64,000 nt of DNA from Paenibacillus dendritiformis (GCF_945605565.1 NZ_OX216966.1:4952001-5016000); one strand, 5' to 3'. Counted from the stretch's first letter, positions 1 to 9,500 are shown. The notes: generated from the letters alone by a model not told the origin. A program made the numbers and translations.

Positions 1-57
1 GACCTGTCCTCAACTCAACCATCCATCGAATATGTCAGTTACCAAGGAGGAAGGTGT

Positions 58-816
58 ATGCAATCCATCTTCGATTTACGGGGCCGCACCGCCGTCGTAA
101 CGGGCGGAGGCATCGGCCTCGGCTACGGCATCGCCGAGGGTCTGGCCCGGGCAGGCGCCGATCTGATTCTCGTCTCTCACAACGTTCGCGAGGAGCCGCT
201 GCAGAAGCTGCAGGATCTCGGGATTAAGGCCACCTTCATTCAGGCCGATCTGAAAGATCTGGACAGAATTGAAAGCGTTGTCGAACAATGCCTGGAGTCC
301 GCCGGTGGCAAGGTCGATATCTTGGTGAACAATTCCGGCATCATCCGCCGTACGCCCGCGGCGGACCATCCGTTATCGGACTGGCATGAGGTGCTGCAAT
401 TGAATCTGCATGCCGTCTTCTACTTGTGCCAGTCCTTCGGCAAGCTGATGATTCAGCGCAGATCCGGCAAAATCATCAACATCGCCTCGATGCTCTCCTT
501 CCAGGGCGGCATCAATGTGCCCGGGTATACCGCAGCGAAGCATGGGGTCGCCGGCATCACGAAGGCGCTCGCGAATGAATGGGCGAAGCATGGCGTCAAC
601 GTCAACGCGATCGCTCCAGGTTATATGGCGACCGACAACACGCAGCAGCTCCGCGACGACGAGAAGCGCAGCGCGGAGATTCTGGGCCGGATTCCGGCGG
701 GACGCTGGGGGACGCCGGAGGACTTGGCCGGACCTGCCGTGTTCCTCGCCTCCTCCGCCTCGGATTACGTGAATGGTCATATTTTGTGCGTGGACGGCGG
801 CTGGATGAACCGCTAA
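58..816 (+). CDS. kduD: 2-dehydro-3-deoxy-D-gluconate 5-dehydrogenase (KduD-like SDR)
   Basis: Classical short-chain dehydrogenase of 252 aa, the usual length. The cofactor glycine motif TGGGIGLG is at residues 15-22, NNSG near 91-94, and the catalytic Ser144, Tyr157 and Lys161 (YTAAK) are present. The C-terminal GR(W)GTPEDLAGPAVFLAS and VDGGW segments match KduD/gluconate-5-dehydrogenase proteins. KduD reduces 2,5-diketo-3-deoxygluconate to KDG in the cytoplasm, a step in the use of unsaturated uronates. The start follows a strong AAGGAGGAAGG site. The next gene encodes a GH88 enzyme that releases unsaturated uronic acid, which supports KduD over other SDRs. The upstream operon partners, if any, lie left of the window. 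The family is certain; the exact substrate is inferred. Confidence 0.85.
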   Translation: MQSIFDLRGRTAVVTGGGIGLGYGIAEGLARAGADLILVSHNVREEPLQKLQDLGIKATFIQADLKDLDRIESVVEQCLESAGGKVDILVNNSGIIRRTPAADHPLSDWHEVLQLNLHAVFYLCQSFGKLMIQRRSGKIINIASMLSFQGGINVPGYTAAKHGVAGITKALANEWAKHGVNVNAIAPGYMATDNTQQLRDDEKRSAEILGRIPAGRWGTPEDLAGPAVFLASSASDYVNGHILCVDGGWMNR

Positions 817-878
817 TAGGGGTTGTTCACAAAGCCCGCTTGTGATCACGTTCCAATACGAGAAAGGGGCAATGAACG

Positions 879-2018
879 GTGAAAACGCTATGGGCGCAAG
901 CTATTGAAGACGCGGTGTCGAAGACGAGAGCCAATATTGAGCGCTTCGGGGAGCGGTTCCCCCATGTCGGCCGGGATGGCGGGGCATATCTTCTGAACGA
1001 CAATACGGACTGGACCGACGGCTTCTGGAGCGGCATGTTATGGCTCTGCTATGAGTATACGAAGGATGAAGCCTTCGCCGAGGCGGCCCGCCGCACGGTG
1101 CGAAGCTTCGATGAGCGGCTCCGGAGAGATATCGCGCTTGATCATCACGACATCGGGTTTCTGTATTCGCTCTCTTCCAAGGCACAGTGGATTATCGAGC
1201 AGGATCCGGCGGCGCGCGACTTGACGATCCGTGCGGCGGATAAGCTCTTGAACCGCTGGCGAGAGAAGGGACGCTATATTCAGGCGTGGGGTCCGAAGGG
1301 CGATCCGAACAACGGCGGCCGCATCATCATCGACTGTCTGATGAATCTGCCGCTGCTATTCTGGGCAACGGAAATGACCGGGGACAACCGTTATGCCGAA
1401 GTGGCGCGCATTCATGCCGAGCTGAGCAGACGCTATCTCGTGCGCGGCGATGATTCCTCGTATCATACGTTTCATTTTGAGCCCGAGAGCGGCGAGCCGA
1501 TCGGAGGGTCGACGCATCAAGGATATACGAACGGCTCCACGTGGACGCGCGGCCAGGCCTGGGGCATATACGGCTTCGCCCTCGCCTACCGTTATACGCG
1601 CGACCATCATTTCCTGGAGACGTCCCGGCGCATGGCCCGCTATTTCCTGGAACGGCTGCCGGAGGATCATGTCGTCTACTGGGATTTCGATGTGGCTGCT
1701 GAAGACTCGACGCCAAGGGACAGCTCCGCCTCCGCGATTACAGCCGCAGGGCTCCAGGAGCTGCTGGCGCATCTGCCGGCCGATCATCCGGAGTGCGCCT
1801 GGATCGAGAGCGGCCTGCAGAAGATGATGGAAGCGCTCGTCCGCCGCTACTCGACGATGCAGCTCCCGGAGGAAGACGGCTTGCTCCGGCGCGGCTCCTA
1901 TGCCGTGCGGCTCGGCCACAGCCCGGACGACTATGTCATCTGGGGCGACTATTATTACTTGGAGGCCTTGATGCGCCTCGAACGAGGCGTGCCCGGTTAC
2001 TGGTATAACCGCGCCTGA
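879..2018 (+). CDS. Glycoside hydrolase family 88, unsaturated glucuronyl hydrolase
   Basis: A 379 aa protein, normal for GH88. These (alpha/alpha)6-barrel enzymes hydrate and cleave the terminal unsaturated uronate left by polysaccharide lyases. The two Asp residues expected for UGL catalysis are visible: Asp91 in HHDIGFLY and Asp152 in IIIDCLMNLPLL. The GYTNGSTWTRGQAWGIYG segment and the C-terminal DYVIWGDYYYLEAL are typical. No signal peptide, so it acts in the cytoplasm on imported oligosaccharides. GTG start, with AAAGGGG 9 nt upstream. It lies 62 nt after kduD; this gap holds a small inverted repeat (TCACAA/TTGTGA, 827-845). Its product feeds KduI/KduD. Which polysaccharide (glycosaminoglycan, pectin, xanthan, ulvan) cannot be told. 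Confidence 0.85.
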   Translation: MKTLWAQAIEDAVSKTRANIERFGERFPHVGRDGGAYLLNDNTDWTDGFWSGMLWLCYEYTKDEAFAEAARRTVRSFDERLRRDIALDHHDIGFLYSLSSKAQWIIEQDPAARDLTIRAADKLLNRWREKGRYIQAWGPKGDPNNGGRIIIDCLMNLPLLFWATEMTGDNRYAEVARIHAELSRRYLVRGDDSSYHTFHFEPESGEPIGGSTHQGYTNGSTWTRGQAWGIYGFALAYRYTRDHHFLETSRRMARYFLERLPEDHVVYWDFDVAAEDSTPRDSSASAITAAGLQELLAHLPADHPECAWIESGLQKMMEALVRRYSTMQLPEEDGLLRRGSYAVRLGHSPDDYVIWGDYYYLEALMRLERGVPGYWYNRA

Positions 2019-2090
2019 CGATTATCATGATCACACTTGGAATCGCGTTGGCGGACACTCTTTCTTTTGAACAAGCGGAGGTGCAGTCAG

Positions 2091-2579
2091 GTGGAGGAAC
2101 TTCACAGGAAGTTCATTGCGCGCCGGCTTCCATTTAAAAACACAATTCATGAAGTTGAGAAAATGCTAAAAGTGAAATACTTGGCCGAGGAAATTCCTAA
2201 ATCATCATTGACTGACTTACAGTATGAGATGAAGGAGACTTACAACAAGATAATCAAGTGTTTCAAGATTGAGGACGAAAAGATTTTACAGCGTGTATGT
2301 AGTCATGCAGATAAAAAGTTGCATGAAGAATATACAGATGGCAGATCGCCAAACTCACTAGAGACCGAATGGAGTAAAATCAATTCCGGTAAATTACTCC
2401 GCATCATTCTGATAAGCGATGATGGCAAGACGATGAGCAATTACAAAGTGCAAGGCATTTGTACCGCTTTGGTTCAAGATCTTGCCATTATGCTGGGGAT
2501 TTCCCTTGAAAATTGCTCACTCGACAACAGTTATTATGTGAAATATCTTCAATTGCTCCAGTTGCGCGGCTATTTGTAG
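2091..2579 (+). CDS. AT-rich orphan protein of unknown function
   Basis: About 162 aa from the GTG at 2091, which has AGCGGAGGTG at 8 nt spacing. The frame is open further upstream (TTG 2037) but without a ribosome site. The protein is hydrophilic and Lys/Glu-rich in its first half (KEKMLKVK-like stretches), with no signal peptide or membrane segment and no motif I recognise. The second half (from about residue 100) looks like a mixed alpha/beta unit with LLRIILISDDGKT. The gene is clearly more AT-rich than its neighbours and ends in its own strong terminator (2594-2628), which suggests a transferred single gene. No function is proposed. Confidence 0.55.
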   Translation: MEELHRKFIARRLPFKNTIHEVEKMLKVKYLAEEIPKSSLTDLQYEMKETYNKIIKCFKIEDEKILQRVCSHADKKLHEEYTDGRSPNSLETEWSKINSGKLLRIILISDDGKTMSNYKVQGICTALVQDLAIMLGISLENCSLDNSYYVKYLQLLQLRGYL

Positions 2580-2593
2580 AATGATGTGGCGGC

Positions 2594-2628
2594 AAGGATA
2601 GTGCTCAAGTGCAAGCACTATCCTTTTT
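2594..2628 (+). terminator. Rho-independent terminator of the 2091-2579 gene
   Basis: Perfect 12 bp stem AAGGATAGTGCT (2594-2605) / AGCACTATCCTT (2614-2625) with an 8 nt loop, followed by a T run. Confidence 0.9.
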
Positions 2629-2730
2629 GTCATTACGGCATCCGGCCATCGGCGGTTGAACCTTAAAGGGGTCCGCCCCATCGCCGCCATGGCACCGGTA
2701 ACTCCGGTCAAGCTGCGCGGAGCCTGCTCT

Positions 2731-3603
2731 TTACCGGTAAGCGCATTCGGTGACCTGGTTCCTCTGCATTTCCGCACGGTGGGCGGTTGGGGAGCGCTTA
2801 TACCATTTTTTATACAGCTTCGAAAAATACAACGCATCCTCATAGCCGACGGAAGCGGCAATCTGCTCCATCGTCAGCTTCGTCGTCAGCAACAGCGTCC
2901 GCGCCCGCTCCATCCGGATGCGCAGCAGAAATTGCATCGGAGATTCCCCCATCTGCTTGCGGAACATTTTCGATAAATAGGTCCGGTGATAACCGAGCTT
3001 CTGCGCCAACTCGTCGATAGATATCGATTTGTCATGCTGCAGCGTCAGCCATCTGGCCGCCTGTTCCACCTGCCGCTCGATATCGGTTCGGGTGTCTTCC
3101 TTCCCGGAGCGCAGCGCTGCGCCTGCGGCCCGCGCATATTCAGACAGGATCAGGCGAAAATATCCCTCCGCCTCCATATCTCCCGCATGTCCGCCACGGT
3201 TAAGCGCTTTCGTTACATTGCGAAGCAGCGCGTTCAATCGATGGTGACGGTAGCTCTGCAAGACAGGCACATGCGGCCCGACCCCGATCTCGGCCAGTAT
3301 CCGGTCGGCCTCTTGTCCGCGGAACCCGACCCAGCGATATTGCCACGGCTCCTCGCCATCGGATTCATACCGCACCATTTCCCCCGGAAAAATAAAAAAG
3401 CTGTCGCCGCTGCGAAGCTGGTACTCCTGCCCGCGAATGACGAAGGTGCCCTTGCCGGACAAAATGCTGTGCACCAAATAATAATCATGCACTGTGGGTC
3501 CGATGCGGTGATGGGGTTCTGTCTTCGCCTGACCGCTGAAAAGAATCGTCAATTCCCCGCGGGACGGGTACTCGTTAATCGCGATATTCGCTGTCTCCGC
3601 CAT
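2731..3603 (-). CDS. AraC-family transcriptional regulator (cupin + double HTH)
   Basis: About 290 aa from the ATG at 3603 (or 3609), both just after GATGAGGAGGA; the frame stays open into the divergent gene, but those upstream codons have no ribosome site. The N-terminal half is an AraC-type sugar-binding cupin (HDYYLVHSILSGKGTF, then LRSGDSFFIFPGE). The C-terminal 100 residues are the two-helix-turn-helix AraC domain (ISIDELAQKLGYHRTYLSKM and MEQIAASVGYEDALYFSKLY). Divergent from the GH4 alpha-galactosidase with about 175 bp between them, so it probably controls that gene in response to a galactoside. The inducer is not shown by the sequence. Confidence 0.85.
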   Translation of the reverse strand: MAETANIAINEYPSRGELTILFSGQAKTEPHHRIGPTVHDYYLVHSILSGKGTFVIRGQEYQLRSGDSFFIFPGEMVRYESDGEEPWQYRWVGFRGQEADRILAEIGVGPHVPVLQSYRHHRLNALLRNVTKALNRGGHAGDMEAEGYFRLILSEYARAAGAALRSGKEDTRTDIERQVEQAARWLTLQHDKSISIDELAQKLGYHRTYLSKMFRKQMGESPMQFLLRIRMERARTLLLTTKLTMEQIAASVGYEDALYFSKLYKKWYKRSPTAHRAEMQRNQVTECAYR

Positions 3604-3778
3604 CGGCATGTCCTCCTCATCAGGATACAATATTCCATACTGTCGACCAAAATAACCATACTCTTCTCTTGTCAAATCAGATACATTGATTGTAACGCAT
3701 CTGCGTGCAAGTTGCATCAGACCATGAAAAATATTTATTGAGATTTTATTCCCTGTCCACCGAAAGGATGATCTTGCT

Positions 3779-5077
3779 ATGGGTAAAATTACGTTTCTCG
3801 GTGCCGGAAGCACGGTATTCGCCAAAAATGTATTGGGCGACTGCATGCTGACGCCTGCGCTGCAATCATTCGAGCTGGCCTTGTTCGACATCGATCACGA
3901 ACGCCTACGGGATTCGGAGCGGATGTTGAATAATCTGGTTGCATCGACCGGCAGCACATGCCGGGTCGTCGCTTACCATGACCGTAAGGAGGCGCTTCGC
4001 GGCGCCAAGTACATCGTCAACGCGATTCAAGTCGGCGGCTATGATCCGTGCACGATTACCGATTTCGAGATTCCGAAAAAATACGGCCTGCGGCAAACGA
4101 TCGCCGATACGGTCGGCATCGGCGGAATATTCCGCAACCTGCGCACGATCCCGGTCATGCTCGACTTCGCCAGAGACATCCAGGAGGTCTGCCCGGATGC
4201 GTGGTTCCTCAATTATACGAATCCGATGGCGGTATTGACCAACGTCATGATTACGCATGGCGGCGTGAAGACGGTTGGCTTGTGTCACAGCGTGCAGGTG
4301 TGCATGCCTTGGCTGTTCGAGCATCTCGGCATGGATTCTACGGGCGTGCAGACGAAAATCGCCGGCATCAACCATATGGCCTGGCTGCTGGAAGTGACGA
4401 AGGACGGTCAAGATCTGTATCCGGAGATTAAGCGCCGGGCGGCGGAGAAGCAGAAGGAGAAGCACTATGATATGGTGCGCTACGAGCTGATGTTCAAGTT
4501 CGGCTATTATGTCACCGAGTCGTCCGAGCATAATGCCGAGTATCATCCTTATTTCATCAAGCGGGCCTATCCGGAATTGATCGACAAGCTGAACATTCCG
4601 CTGGATGAATATCCGCGCCGCTGCGTGAATCAGATCGCTTCCTGGAAGGAGATGCGCGAGAAGCTGGTGAACGATACCCGGCTGGAGCATTCCCGCTCGC
4701 ATGAATATGCTTCCTATATTTTCGAAGCGATGGAGACGGGGGTGCCGTTCAAGCTTGGCGGCAACGTCATGAATACGGGGCTGATTCCGAATCTTCCGGC
4801 GGAAGCCTGCGTCGAGGTGCCATGTCTCGTCGATCGCAGCGGCGTGACGCCAACCTATGTCGGCAATCTGCCGCCGCAGCTGGCCGCGCTGAACCGGACC
4901 AATATCAACACGCAGCTCCTGACGATCGAAGCGGCCATCACCGGCAAAAAAGAGCATATCTACCATGCGGCGATGCTCGATCCGCATACATCCGCCGAGC
5001 TTAGCCTCGACGATATCGTATCGCTGTGCGACGATTTGATTGAAGCGCATGGCAGCTGGCTGCCGGCGTTCCGATAA
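3779..5077 (+). CDS. melA: Glycoside hydrolase family 4 alpha-galactosidase (NAD+/Mn2+ dependent)
   Basis: A 432 aa GH4 protein. The N-terminal Rossmann motif FLGAGSTVF (residues 6-14) binds NAD+. Metal and catalytic residues are visible as Cys169-His170-Ser-Val in GLCHSVQ and Asn198-His199 in GINHMAW. The CHSV form is the one found in MelA-type alpha-galactosidases, whereas phospho-alpha-glucosidases of the family have a different residue set here. GH4 enzymes cleave through an oxidation-elimination cycle in the cytoplasm. Start ATG with AAAGGA about 10 nt upstream. Followed by a strong terminator, so it seems monocistronic. The regulator is the divergent AraC gene. The exact sugar is less certain than the family. 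Confidence 0.85.
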   Translation: MGKITFLGAGSTVFAKNVLGDCMLTPALQSFELALFDIDHERLRDSERMLNNLVASTGSTCRVVAYHDRKEALRGAKYIVNAIQVGGYDPCTITDFEIPKKYGLRQTIADTVGIGGIFRNLRTIPVMLDFARDIQEVCPDAWFLNYTNPMAVLTNVMITHGGVKTVGLCHSVQVCMPWLFEHLGMDSTGVQTKIAGINHMAWLLEVTKDGQDLYPEIKRRAAEKQKEKHYDMVRYELMFKFGYYVTESSEHNAEYHPYFIKRAYPELIDKLNIPLDEYPRRCVNQIASWKEMREKLVNDTRLEHSRSHEYASYIFEAMETGVPFKLGGNVMNTGLIPNLPAEACVEVPCLVDRSGVTPTYVGNLPPQLAALNRTNINTQLLTIEAAITGKKEHIYHAAMLDPHTSAELSLDDIVSLCDDLIEAHGSWLPAFR

Positions 5078-5111
5078 GCTGCGGCCCATCTGCATCGGCG
5101 CAGACGCACAG

Positions 5112-5150
5112 ACAGACCGTATCTCCTTCCGCGAGGATACGGTCTGTTTT
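5112..5150 (+). terminator. Terminator of the GH4 gene
   Basis: 12 bp stem ACAGACCGTATC (5112-5123) / GATACGGTCTGT (5136-5147) followed by TTT. No T tract on the minus side, so it serves the plus-strand gene. Confidence 0.85.
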
Positions 5151-5223
5151 GTCCGCTGTGCGTGCGCGCAAGCCACGAGTCCGATCGTAGCTTCGCGTGA
5201 ACGCGTTCATATGGAAGGCCGAG

Positions 5224-6147
5224 CTAAGCTTGTCCGAACCCCTTCCGGACCGCTTCGGCCGAGTTCATCAAATCTTGCCGCTCCTGAGGCAGCAGATCCA
5301 ATTCCACAATCTTTTCAACGCCGAATCGTCCCAGAATGACCGGCACGCCCACGAACAGATCCGCGATGCCATATTCGCCCTTCACATAAGCGGAGACGGG
5401 CATGACCGCCTTCTTGTCCTTCAGTACAGCCTCCATCATCGCGACGACCGACGAAGCCGGCGCATAATAGGCGCTGCCCGTTTTCAGCAGATGAACAATC
5501 TCGGCACCGCCGTGGCGGGTACGTTCGACGATGCTCTCCAGCGTCTCCGGATCGAGCAGCTTCTCAACCGGAACCCCGCCGGCCTGCGAGTAACGGATCA
5601 ACGGCACCATCCCGTCGCCATGTCCTCCCAATACAAGCGCGCCTACATCTTCGCAGGAGATGCCGAGCTCCAGCGCGATAAAGCTGCGCATGCGCGTCGA
5701 GTCCAGCACGCCCCCCAATCCGATCACCTTCTCCGGCGCATATCCGGACTCTTGCAGCGCGACCTGCGCCATTACATCGGACGGATTCGTCACGACGATA
5801 AGCAGGGCATGTGGAGAATACGGTGTAATCTCCCGCACGACTTGCTTCACAATGTTCACGTTCGTATCCAGCAGATCGTCCCGGCTCATGCCCGGCTTGC
5901 GCGCCATCCCGGCCGTCACGATGATGATGTCGGAGTTCGCCGTATCGCTGGGCTGGCTCGTGCCGACCACCAGACAATCGAAGCCCTCCACCGGGCCGGA
6001 TTCCTGCAAATCCAGCGCCTTGCCCTGAGCTGCCTCGGTCATGATGTCATACAATACGACATCGCCGAGACCCTTCAGCACCGTCAAATGCGCTATGGTG
6101 GCGCCGACATTGCCGCTACCGGCAATCGTAATCTTCGCTCTCTTCAT
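5224..6147 (-). CDS. mdh: Malate dehydrogenase (LDH-like type)
   Basis: A 307 aa NAD-dependent oxidoreductase of the lactate/malate dehydrogenase family. It shows GSGNVGAT (residues 10-17), Asp34 after the second strand (NAD preference), the substrate-loop arginines Arg83 and Arg89 in MARKPGMSR, Asp149/Arg152 and catalytic His176 in GGHGDGMVP. The Arg at position 83, in place of the Gln of lactate dehydrogenases, marks it as a malate dehydrogenase of the TCA cycle. The ATG follows GAGAGGAAG. Here it stands alone, not in a citZ-icd-mdh operon, so it may be a second copy. That cannot be tested from this window. Confidence 0.9.
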   Translation of the reverse strand: MKRAKITIAGSGNVGATIAHLTVLKGLGDVVLYDIMTEAAQGKALDLQESGPVEGFDCLVVGTSQPSDTANSDIIIVTAGMARKPGMSRDDLLDTNVNIVKQVVREITPYSPHALLIVVTNPSDVMAQVALQESGYAPEKVIGLGGVLDSTRMRSFIALELGISCEDVGALVLGGHGDGMVPLIRYSQAGGVPVEKLLDPETLESIVERTRHGGAEIVHLLKTGSAYYAPASSVVAMMEAVLKDKKAVMPVSAYVKGEYGIADLFVGVPVILGRFGVEKIVELDLLPQERQDLMNSAEAVRKGFGQA

Positions 6148-6174
6148 CGCTTATCTTCCTCTCCACATGACATG

Positions 6175-6218
6175 GCCGGCGCATGAGGCCCGGTTGAATC
6201 ATCGACTCATGCGCCGGC
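6175..6218 (-). terminator. GC-rich inverted repeat after the YeiH-type gene
   Basis: Perfect 13 bp arms GCCGGCGCATGAG (6175-6187) / CTCATGCGCCGGC (6206-6218). It lies between the YeiH-type gene and mdh. No T tract follows, so it may act as a weak terminator or mRNA-stabilising hairpin. Confidence 0.5.
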
Positions 6219-6283
6219 TTCGCTCCGCTGCGGCGAAGCCGCCTCTGGCATGCCGTCCGCTCCCCGCACAAGAGCATGGGGAA

Positions 6284-7336
6284 TTAGGCAAGCCCAAGCA
6301 GATGGACCAAGGCGAAGCCGAGACCGGACAGCAGCACCGAACCGATAAGCCCCGCCGCGAATGAGGTCATGCCAAGCCGGCGGAATGCGACCAGATCGAC
6401 GTTCAGGCCAAGACCGGCCATCGCCATCGCGATCAGCATATAAGCCAGTGTCACAATGCCGGAAGCGATGTCTGCAGAGATGATGCCCAATGAATTGATG
6501 CCGCTCACGATCAAGAAGCCGAGGATGAACCAAGGAATCGGTATCGTGCGCCAGGACAGCTTCGTACTGTTGCCCTTCTCCCGCTGCTCGGCCCGGCTTG
6601 CCCAGATGCCGATAAGAATCGCTACCGGAACGAGAAGCGCCACCCGGGTCAGCTTCACGATGACCGCCATATCGACCGCGCCGTCGCCTCCGGGCGCCGC
6701 AGCCGCAATGACGTGCGCAATCTCATGCAGCGTCGCGCCCGCGAAGATGCCGTATCCATTCTGCGTCAATCCGAGCAACGGATACAAAAAGGTATACAAA
6801 AGCGTAAAGATCGTGCCCAATATCGCGACCATGGCCGCTCCAATGGCCGTCTCCTCGTCCTTGGCCTTAATCTGCGGCGAGATCGCGACAACCGCAGCCG
6901 CCCCGCAAATGGCCGTGCCGCATGCCGTCAGAATGCCGAGCCGCTTCTCTACCTTGAACAGCCTTGCCAATCCATAAACGACACTAATGGCGAATATAAT
7001 GACGATGACCGCAATCAGAAATACTTTCGGTCCCGCATGGACGATATCCATCAAATTCAGCCTCATCCCAAGGAGTATAATCCCGAGTCGAAGCAGCTTC
7101 TTGCTTGAAAAATTCGTGCCTGCCACAATCTGATCGGGCACGCCAATCGTGGCACGCCACAGAATGCCGATCAAGATAGCGATAACAAGCTGGCCCATAA
7201 TGCTAAGGAACGGAAGCCCGGCTAAATACTTGGCAGCCAGCGCGATGACAAGCGTCAATCCGATTCCAAGCGCAAAGCCAAGACCATTCCGCTGCTTGCG
7301 GGCCTTGCTTGCGCCAAGTCCTTCTCCCTGACTCAT
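6284..7336 (-). CDS. YeiH/UPF0324-family membrane transporter (putative sulfate exporter family)
   Basis: About 350 aa from the ATG at 7336, preceded by TGGGGGAAA; upstream codons lack a ribosome site. The protein is almost entirely hydrophobic, with roughly ten membrane segments. It carries family landmarks such as [34 protein letters not shown] and [13 protein letters not shown]. The family is annotated as putative sulfate/sulfite exporters, but the substrate is weakly established. It is divergent from a LysR regulator, the usual partner of this family in firmicutes, which suggests control by a sulfur-related signal. Integral cytoplasmic membrane protein. Confidence 0.8.
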   Translation of the reverse strand: MSQGEGLGASKARKQRNGLGFALGIGLTLVIALAAKYLAGLPFLSIMGQLVIAILIGILWRATIGVPDQIVAGTNFSSKKLLRLGIILLGMRLNLMDIVHAGPKVFLIAVIVIIFAISVVYGLARLFKVEKRLGILTACGTAICGAAAVVAISPQIKAKDEETAIGAAMVAILGTIFTLLYTFLYPLLGLTQNGYGIFAGATLHEIAHVIAAAAPGGDGAVDMAVIVKLTRVALLVPVAILIGIWASRAEQREKGNSTKLSWRTIPIPWFILGFLIVSGINSLGIISADIASGIVTLAYMLIAMAMAGLGLNVDLVAFRRLGMTSFAAGLIGSVLLSGLGFALVHLLGLA

Positions 7337-7726
7337 GTTTTTCCCCCAATTCTGTCTGGTTGCATTCTCACATTGCAGCGTTGCGGTGGTAAAGCATCGA
7401 ACGCGCAGCACATTCCGGCACATTCCGGCAGCTCCCTATGCCAGGCCGCTTGTTGATCCTTGTTTCCCGTGTCGATGCCGGCAGCTTCCCGACGCCTTCC
7501 CGCCCGCCTGCATGTGAACCCTGATTACATGATCAACTATAAGACGAATGGAACTCAATGTGAAATACGAATATGCTATCCGGACGATTAGGAAAACTTA
7601 TGCTTGCCCGGACGGCATCCGGATTGTTCCATTCGGGATAAAGGGATACAATGGGAGAGGATGAAAGCAAGCGATTCCATCAGCGGGATTAACGGTACAG
7701 CTCGATGGACACCGGAGGATTCGAAC
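7337..7726. other. 390 bp divergent intergenic region between the YeiH-type and LysR genes
   Basis: Contains the promoters of both genes by position. A short direct repeat (CACATTCCGG twice, near 7409-7429) is visible. No gene or terminator seen. LysR binding sites of T-N11-A type are expected but I cannot single one out. Confidence 0.5.
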
Positions 7727-8611
7727 ATGATTGTCGACACGTTGAAAGTATATGTTACCGTCGTAGAGCAGTGCAATTTTTCCAGAGCCGCCAAATTACT
7801 AAATCTGTCCCAGCCGGGCGTAAGCATGCATATCCGGAACCTGGAGAACGAATTCGGCATCAAGCTGATTCACCGGTCTCCCCGGCATGTGAAGACGACG
7901 GACGCCGGCCATATCCTCTACCAGCGGGCCAAGCAAATGCTTGCTCTGTACGAGAACGCCAAGGAGGAAATCCATCTGCTGCGGGATGAAGTGACCGGTT
8001 CGCTGAAGGTGGGAGCGAGCTTCACGATCGGGGAATATATTTTGCCGCGGCTGATCGCGGATTTTGCCCGTCAATATCCGCAGGTAGATATCCAGGTGAT
8101 GATTGCCAACACGGAAGAGATCGCGCAAGCCGTGCGAGCGGATCAGCTCGATGTGGGGCTCGTCGAAGGCAAGGTTGACTATGCCGATATTTTGGTGGAC
8201 CACCCGTTCATGGAGGACGAAATGATTCTCGTAGCGCCCCCGGATCACGAGCTGACCGCGCTGCCGAAGCTGGAGCCATCCATGCTTCAGGATCAGATTT
8301 GGATTCTGCGCGAGAGCGGTTCGGGAACCCGCTCCTACAGCGAGCAATTTATTCGCGATCTCGGCGTGGAGCCGAAGCGCACCTATGTGTTCAACAGCAG
8401 CCAAGGGGTGAAGGAGGCCGTTCTCGCCGGTCTTGGCATCGCTCTGCTCTCCCGTTGGGTCATCCATAAGGAATTGGAAGCGGGCGAGCTGCGCCGCATT
8501 CATGTTAAGGGAGGCCGCGTCATTCGGCCGTTCTTCATCTTGCAGGATAGGAAGGCAGCGTCGACCATGGCTATGAAAATGCTGATACAGCAGGTCCGGC
8601 AGCTGTCCTGA
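7727..8611 (+). CDS. LysR-family transcriptional regulator
   Basis: 294 aa from the ATG at 7727, with GGAGGA 7 nt upstream; the longer frame from 7604 has no ribosome site. The N-terminal winged helix (residues 1-60: FSRAAKLLNLSQPGVSMHI) is followed by a periplasmic-binding-like effector domain (TGSLKVGASFTIGEYILP onward). It resembles the CysL/YwfK branch of regulators linked to sulfur metabolism. It probably controls the divergent YeiH-type transporter. The effector is unknown. Confidence 0.85.
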   Translation: MIVDTLKVYVTVVEQCNFSRAAKLLNLSQPGVSMHIRNLENEFGIKLIHRSPRHVKTTDAGHILYQRAKQMLALYENAKEEIHLLRDEVTGSLKVGASFTIGEYILPRLIADFARQYPQVDIQVMIANTEEIAQAVRADQLDVGLVEGKVDYADILVDHPFMEDEMILVAPPDHELTALPKLEPSMLQDQIWILRESGSGTRSYSEQFIRDLGVEPKRTYVFNSSQGVKEAVLAGLGIALLSRWVIHKELEAGELRRIHVKGGRVIRPFFILQDRKAASTMAMKMLIQQVRQLS

Positions 8612-8736
8612 ACGATTCATACGGGAGGAATGGCACCAATCTGCCTCTCCCTTCATAGGATGATACCAATGGACACTCTGTATGGGGATATAGCATCACT
8701 CCCTATCGCGGATCTCCGTGTATGTTCCTCCATGGC

Positions 8737-8762
8737 AAAAGCCGAAGGCTCTGCCTTCGGCT
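8737..8762 (-). terminator. Terminator of the TerC-family gene
   Basis: Stem AGCCGAAGGC (8740-8749) / GCCTTCGGCT (8752-8762 region) with a 3 nt loop; on the minus strand it is followed by TTTT. Confidence 0.75.
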
Positions 8763-8780
8763 GGAGTCATGCCCGGACGA

Positions 8781-9500
8781 TTACTCGCCCTGTGCACGAT
8801 GATGATGGAGTTCCGGATGATCGTCCGCTTCCTGTGCCCGCTGCGCCCGATTCCGCTTAATGATAAGTCCTGTGGCAACGACAGCCAGCACGACGAGCGC
8901 CTCGAATCCGTATTTGATGAACGGATTGGTGAAGTACGGGGCGACAAATTTTTCAGCCACGAGCATTTTCGAGGCGGTCCAGGCCAGCACGGCGGATCCC
9001 AGCACGATAATAACCGGATAACGCTCGATAAACTTGAGCACAATCGTGCTTCCCCAGACAACAATCGGAAGCGAGATCATCAATCCGAGAATGACCAGGA
9101 ATGGATGTCCCTTGGCGGCGCCCGCCACAGCCAGCACGTTATCGAGCCCCATAGCCGCGTCAGCGACGATGATGGTGCCGACGGCCGCTCCGATGCTGGT
9201 GCCGGCCTTGATGTTATGCTCCTTCTCTTCAATCATCAGCTTCACTGCAATCCAGAGCAGAAGAAGACCGCCGAACAATTGAAGTCCGGGAACCATCAGC
9301 AGGTAGACGACGAGCAAGGTGGCGATCGCCCGTATCACAATCGCTCCGGCAGTCCCCAAAATAATCACCTTTTTCTGGTCCTGCTTCGGAACATTGCGTG
9401 CGGCAAGGCCAATTACGATTGCATTGTCTCCTGCCAGCACCAGGTCGATGACCACGATCGACAACAATGCCGTCCAGAATTCAATTGAGAATAGTTCCAC
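8781..9500 (-). CDS. TerC-family integral membrane protein
   Basis: About 239 aa from the GTG at 9500, which has GGGAGGAAG upstream. The longer frame to 9587 runs into the leader hairpins and is not used. Seven or so membrane segments are seen, with the two acidic family motifs VLAGDNAIVIGLAA and DAAMGLDNVLAVAGAA that line a metal path. The tail is charged and His-rich (HPELHHHRAQGE). TerC proteins (Alx, MeeF/MeeY, YkoY, YjbE) are linked to Mn2+ efflux and to metalation of exported proteins. A yybP-ykoY riboswitch in the leader (9614-9716) supports induction by Mn2+. The subfamily name is not assigned. Confidence 0.85.
   Translation of the reverse strand: MELFSIEFWTALLSIVVIDLVLAGDNAIVIGLAARNVPKQDQKKVIILGTAGAIVIRAIATLLVVYLLMVPGLQLFGGLLLLWIAVKLMIEEKEHNIKAGTSIGAAVGTIIVADAAMGLDNVLAVAGAAKGHPFLVILGLMISLPIVVWGSTIVLKFIERYPVIIVLGSAVLAWTASKMLVAEKFVAPYFTNPFIKYGFEALVVLAVVATGLIIKRNRAQRAQEADDHPELHHHRAQGE

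Noticed and set aside
3905..5176. Long antisense frame opposite the GH4 gene, and similar ones opposite other genes
   Set aside because: High-GC antisense frames without ribosome sites or recognisable domains; the GH4 frame has clear motifs.
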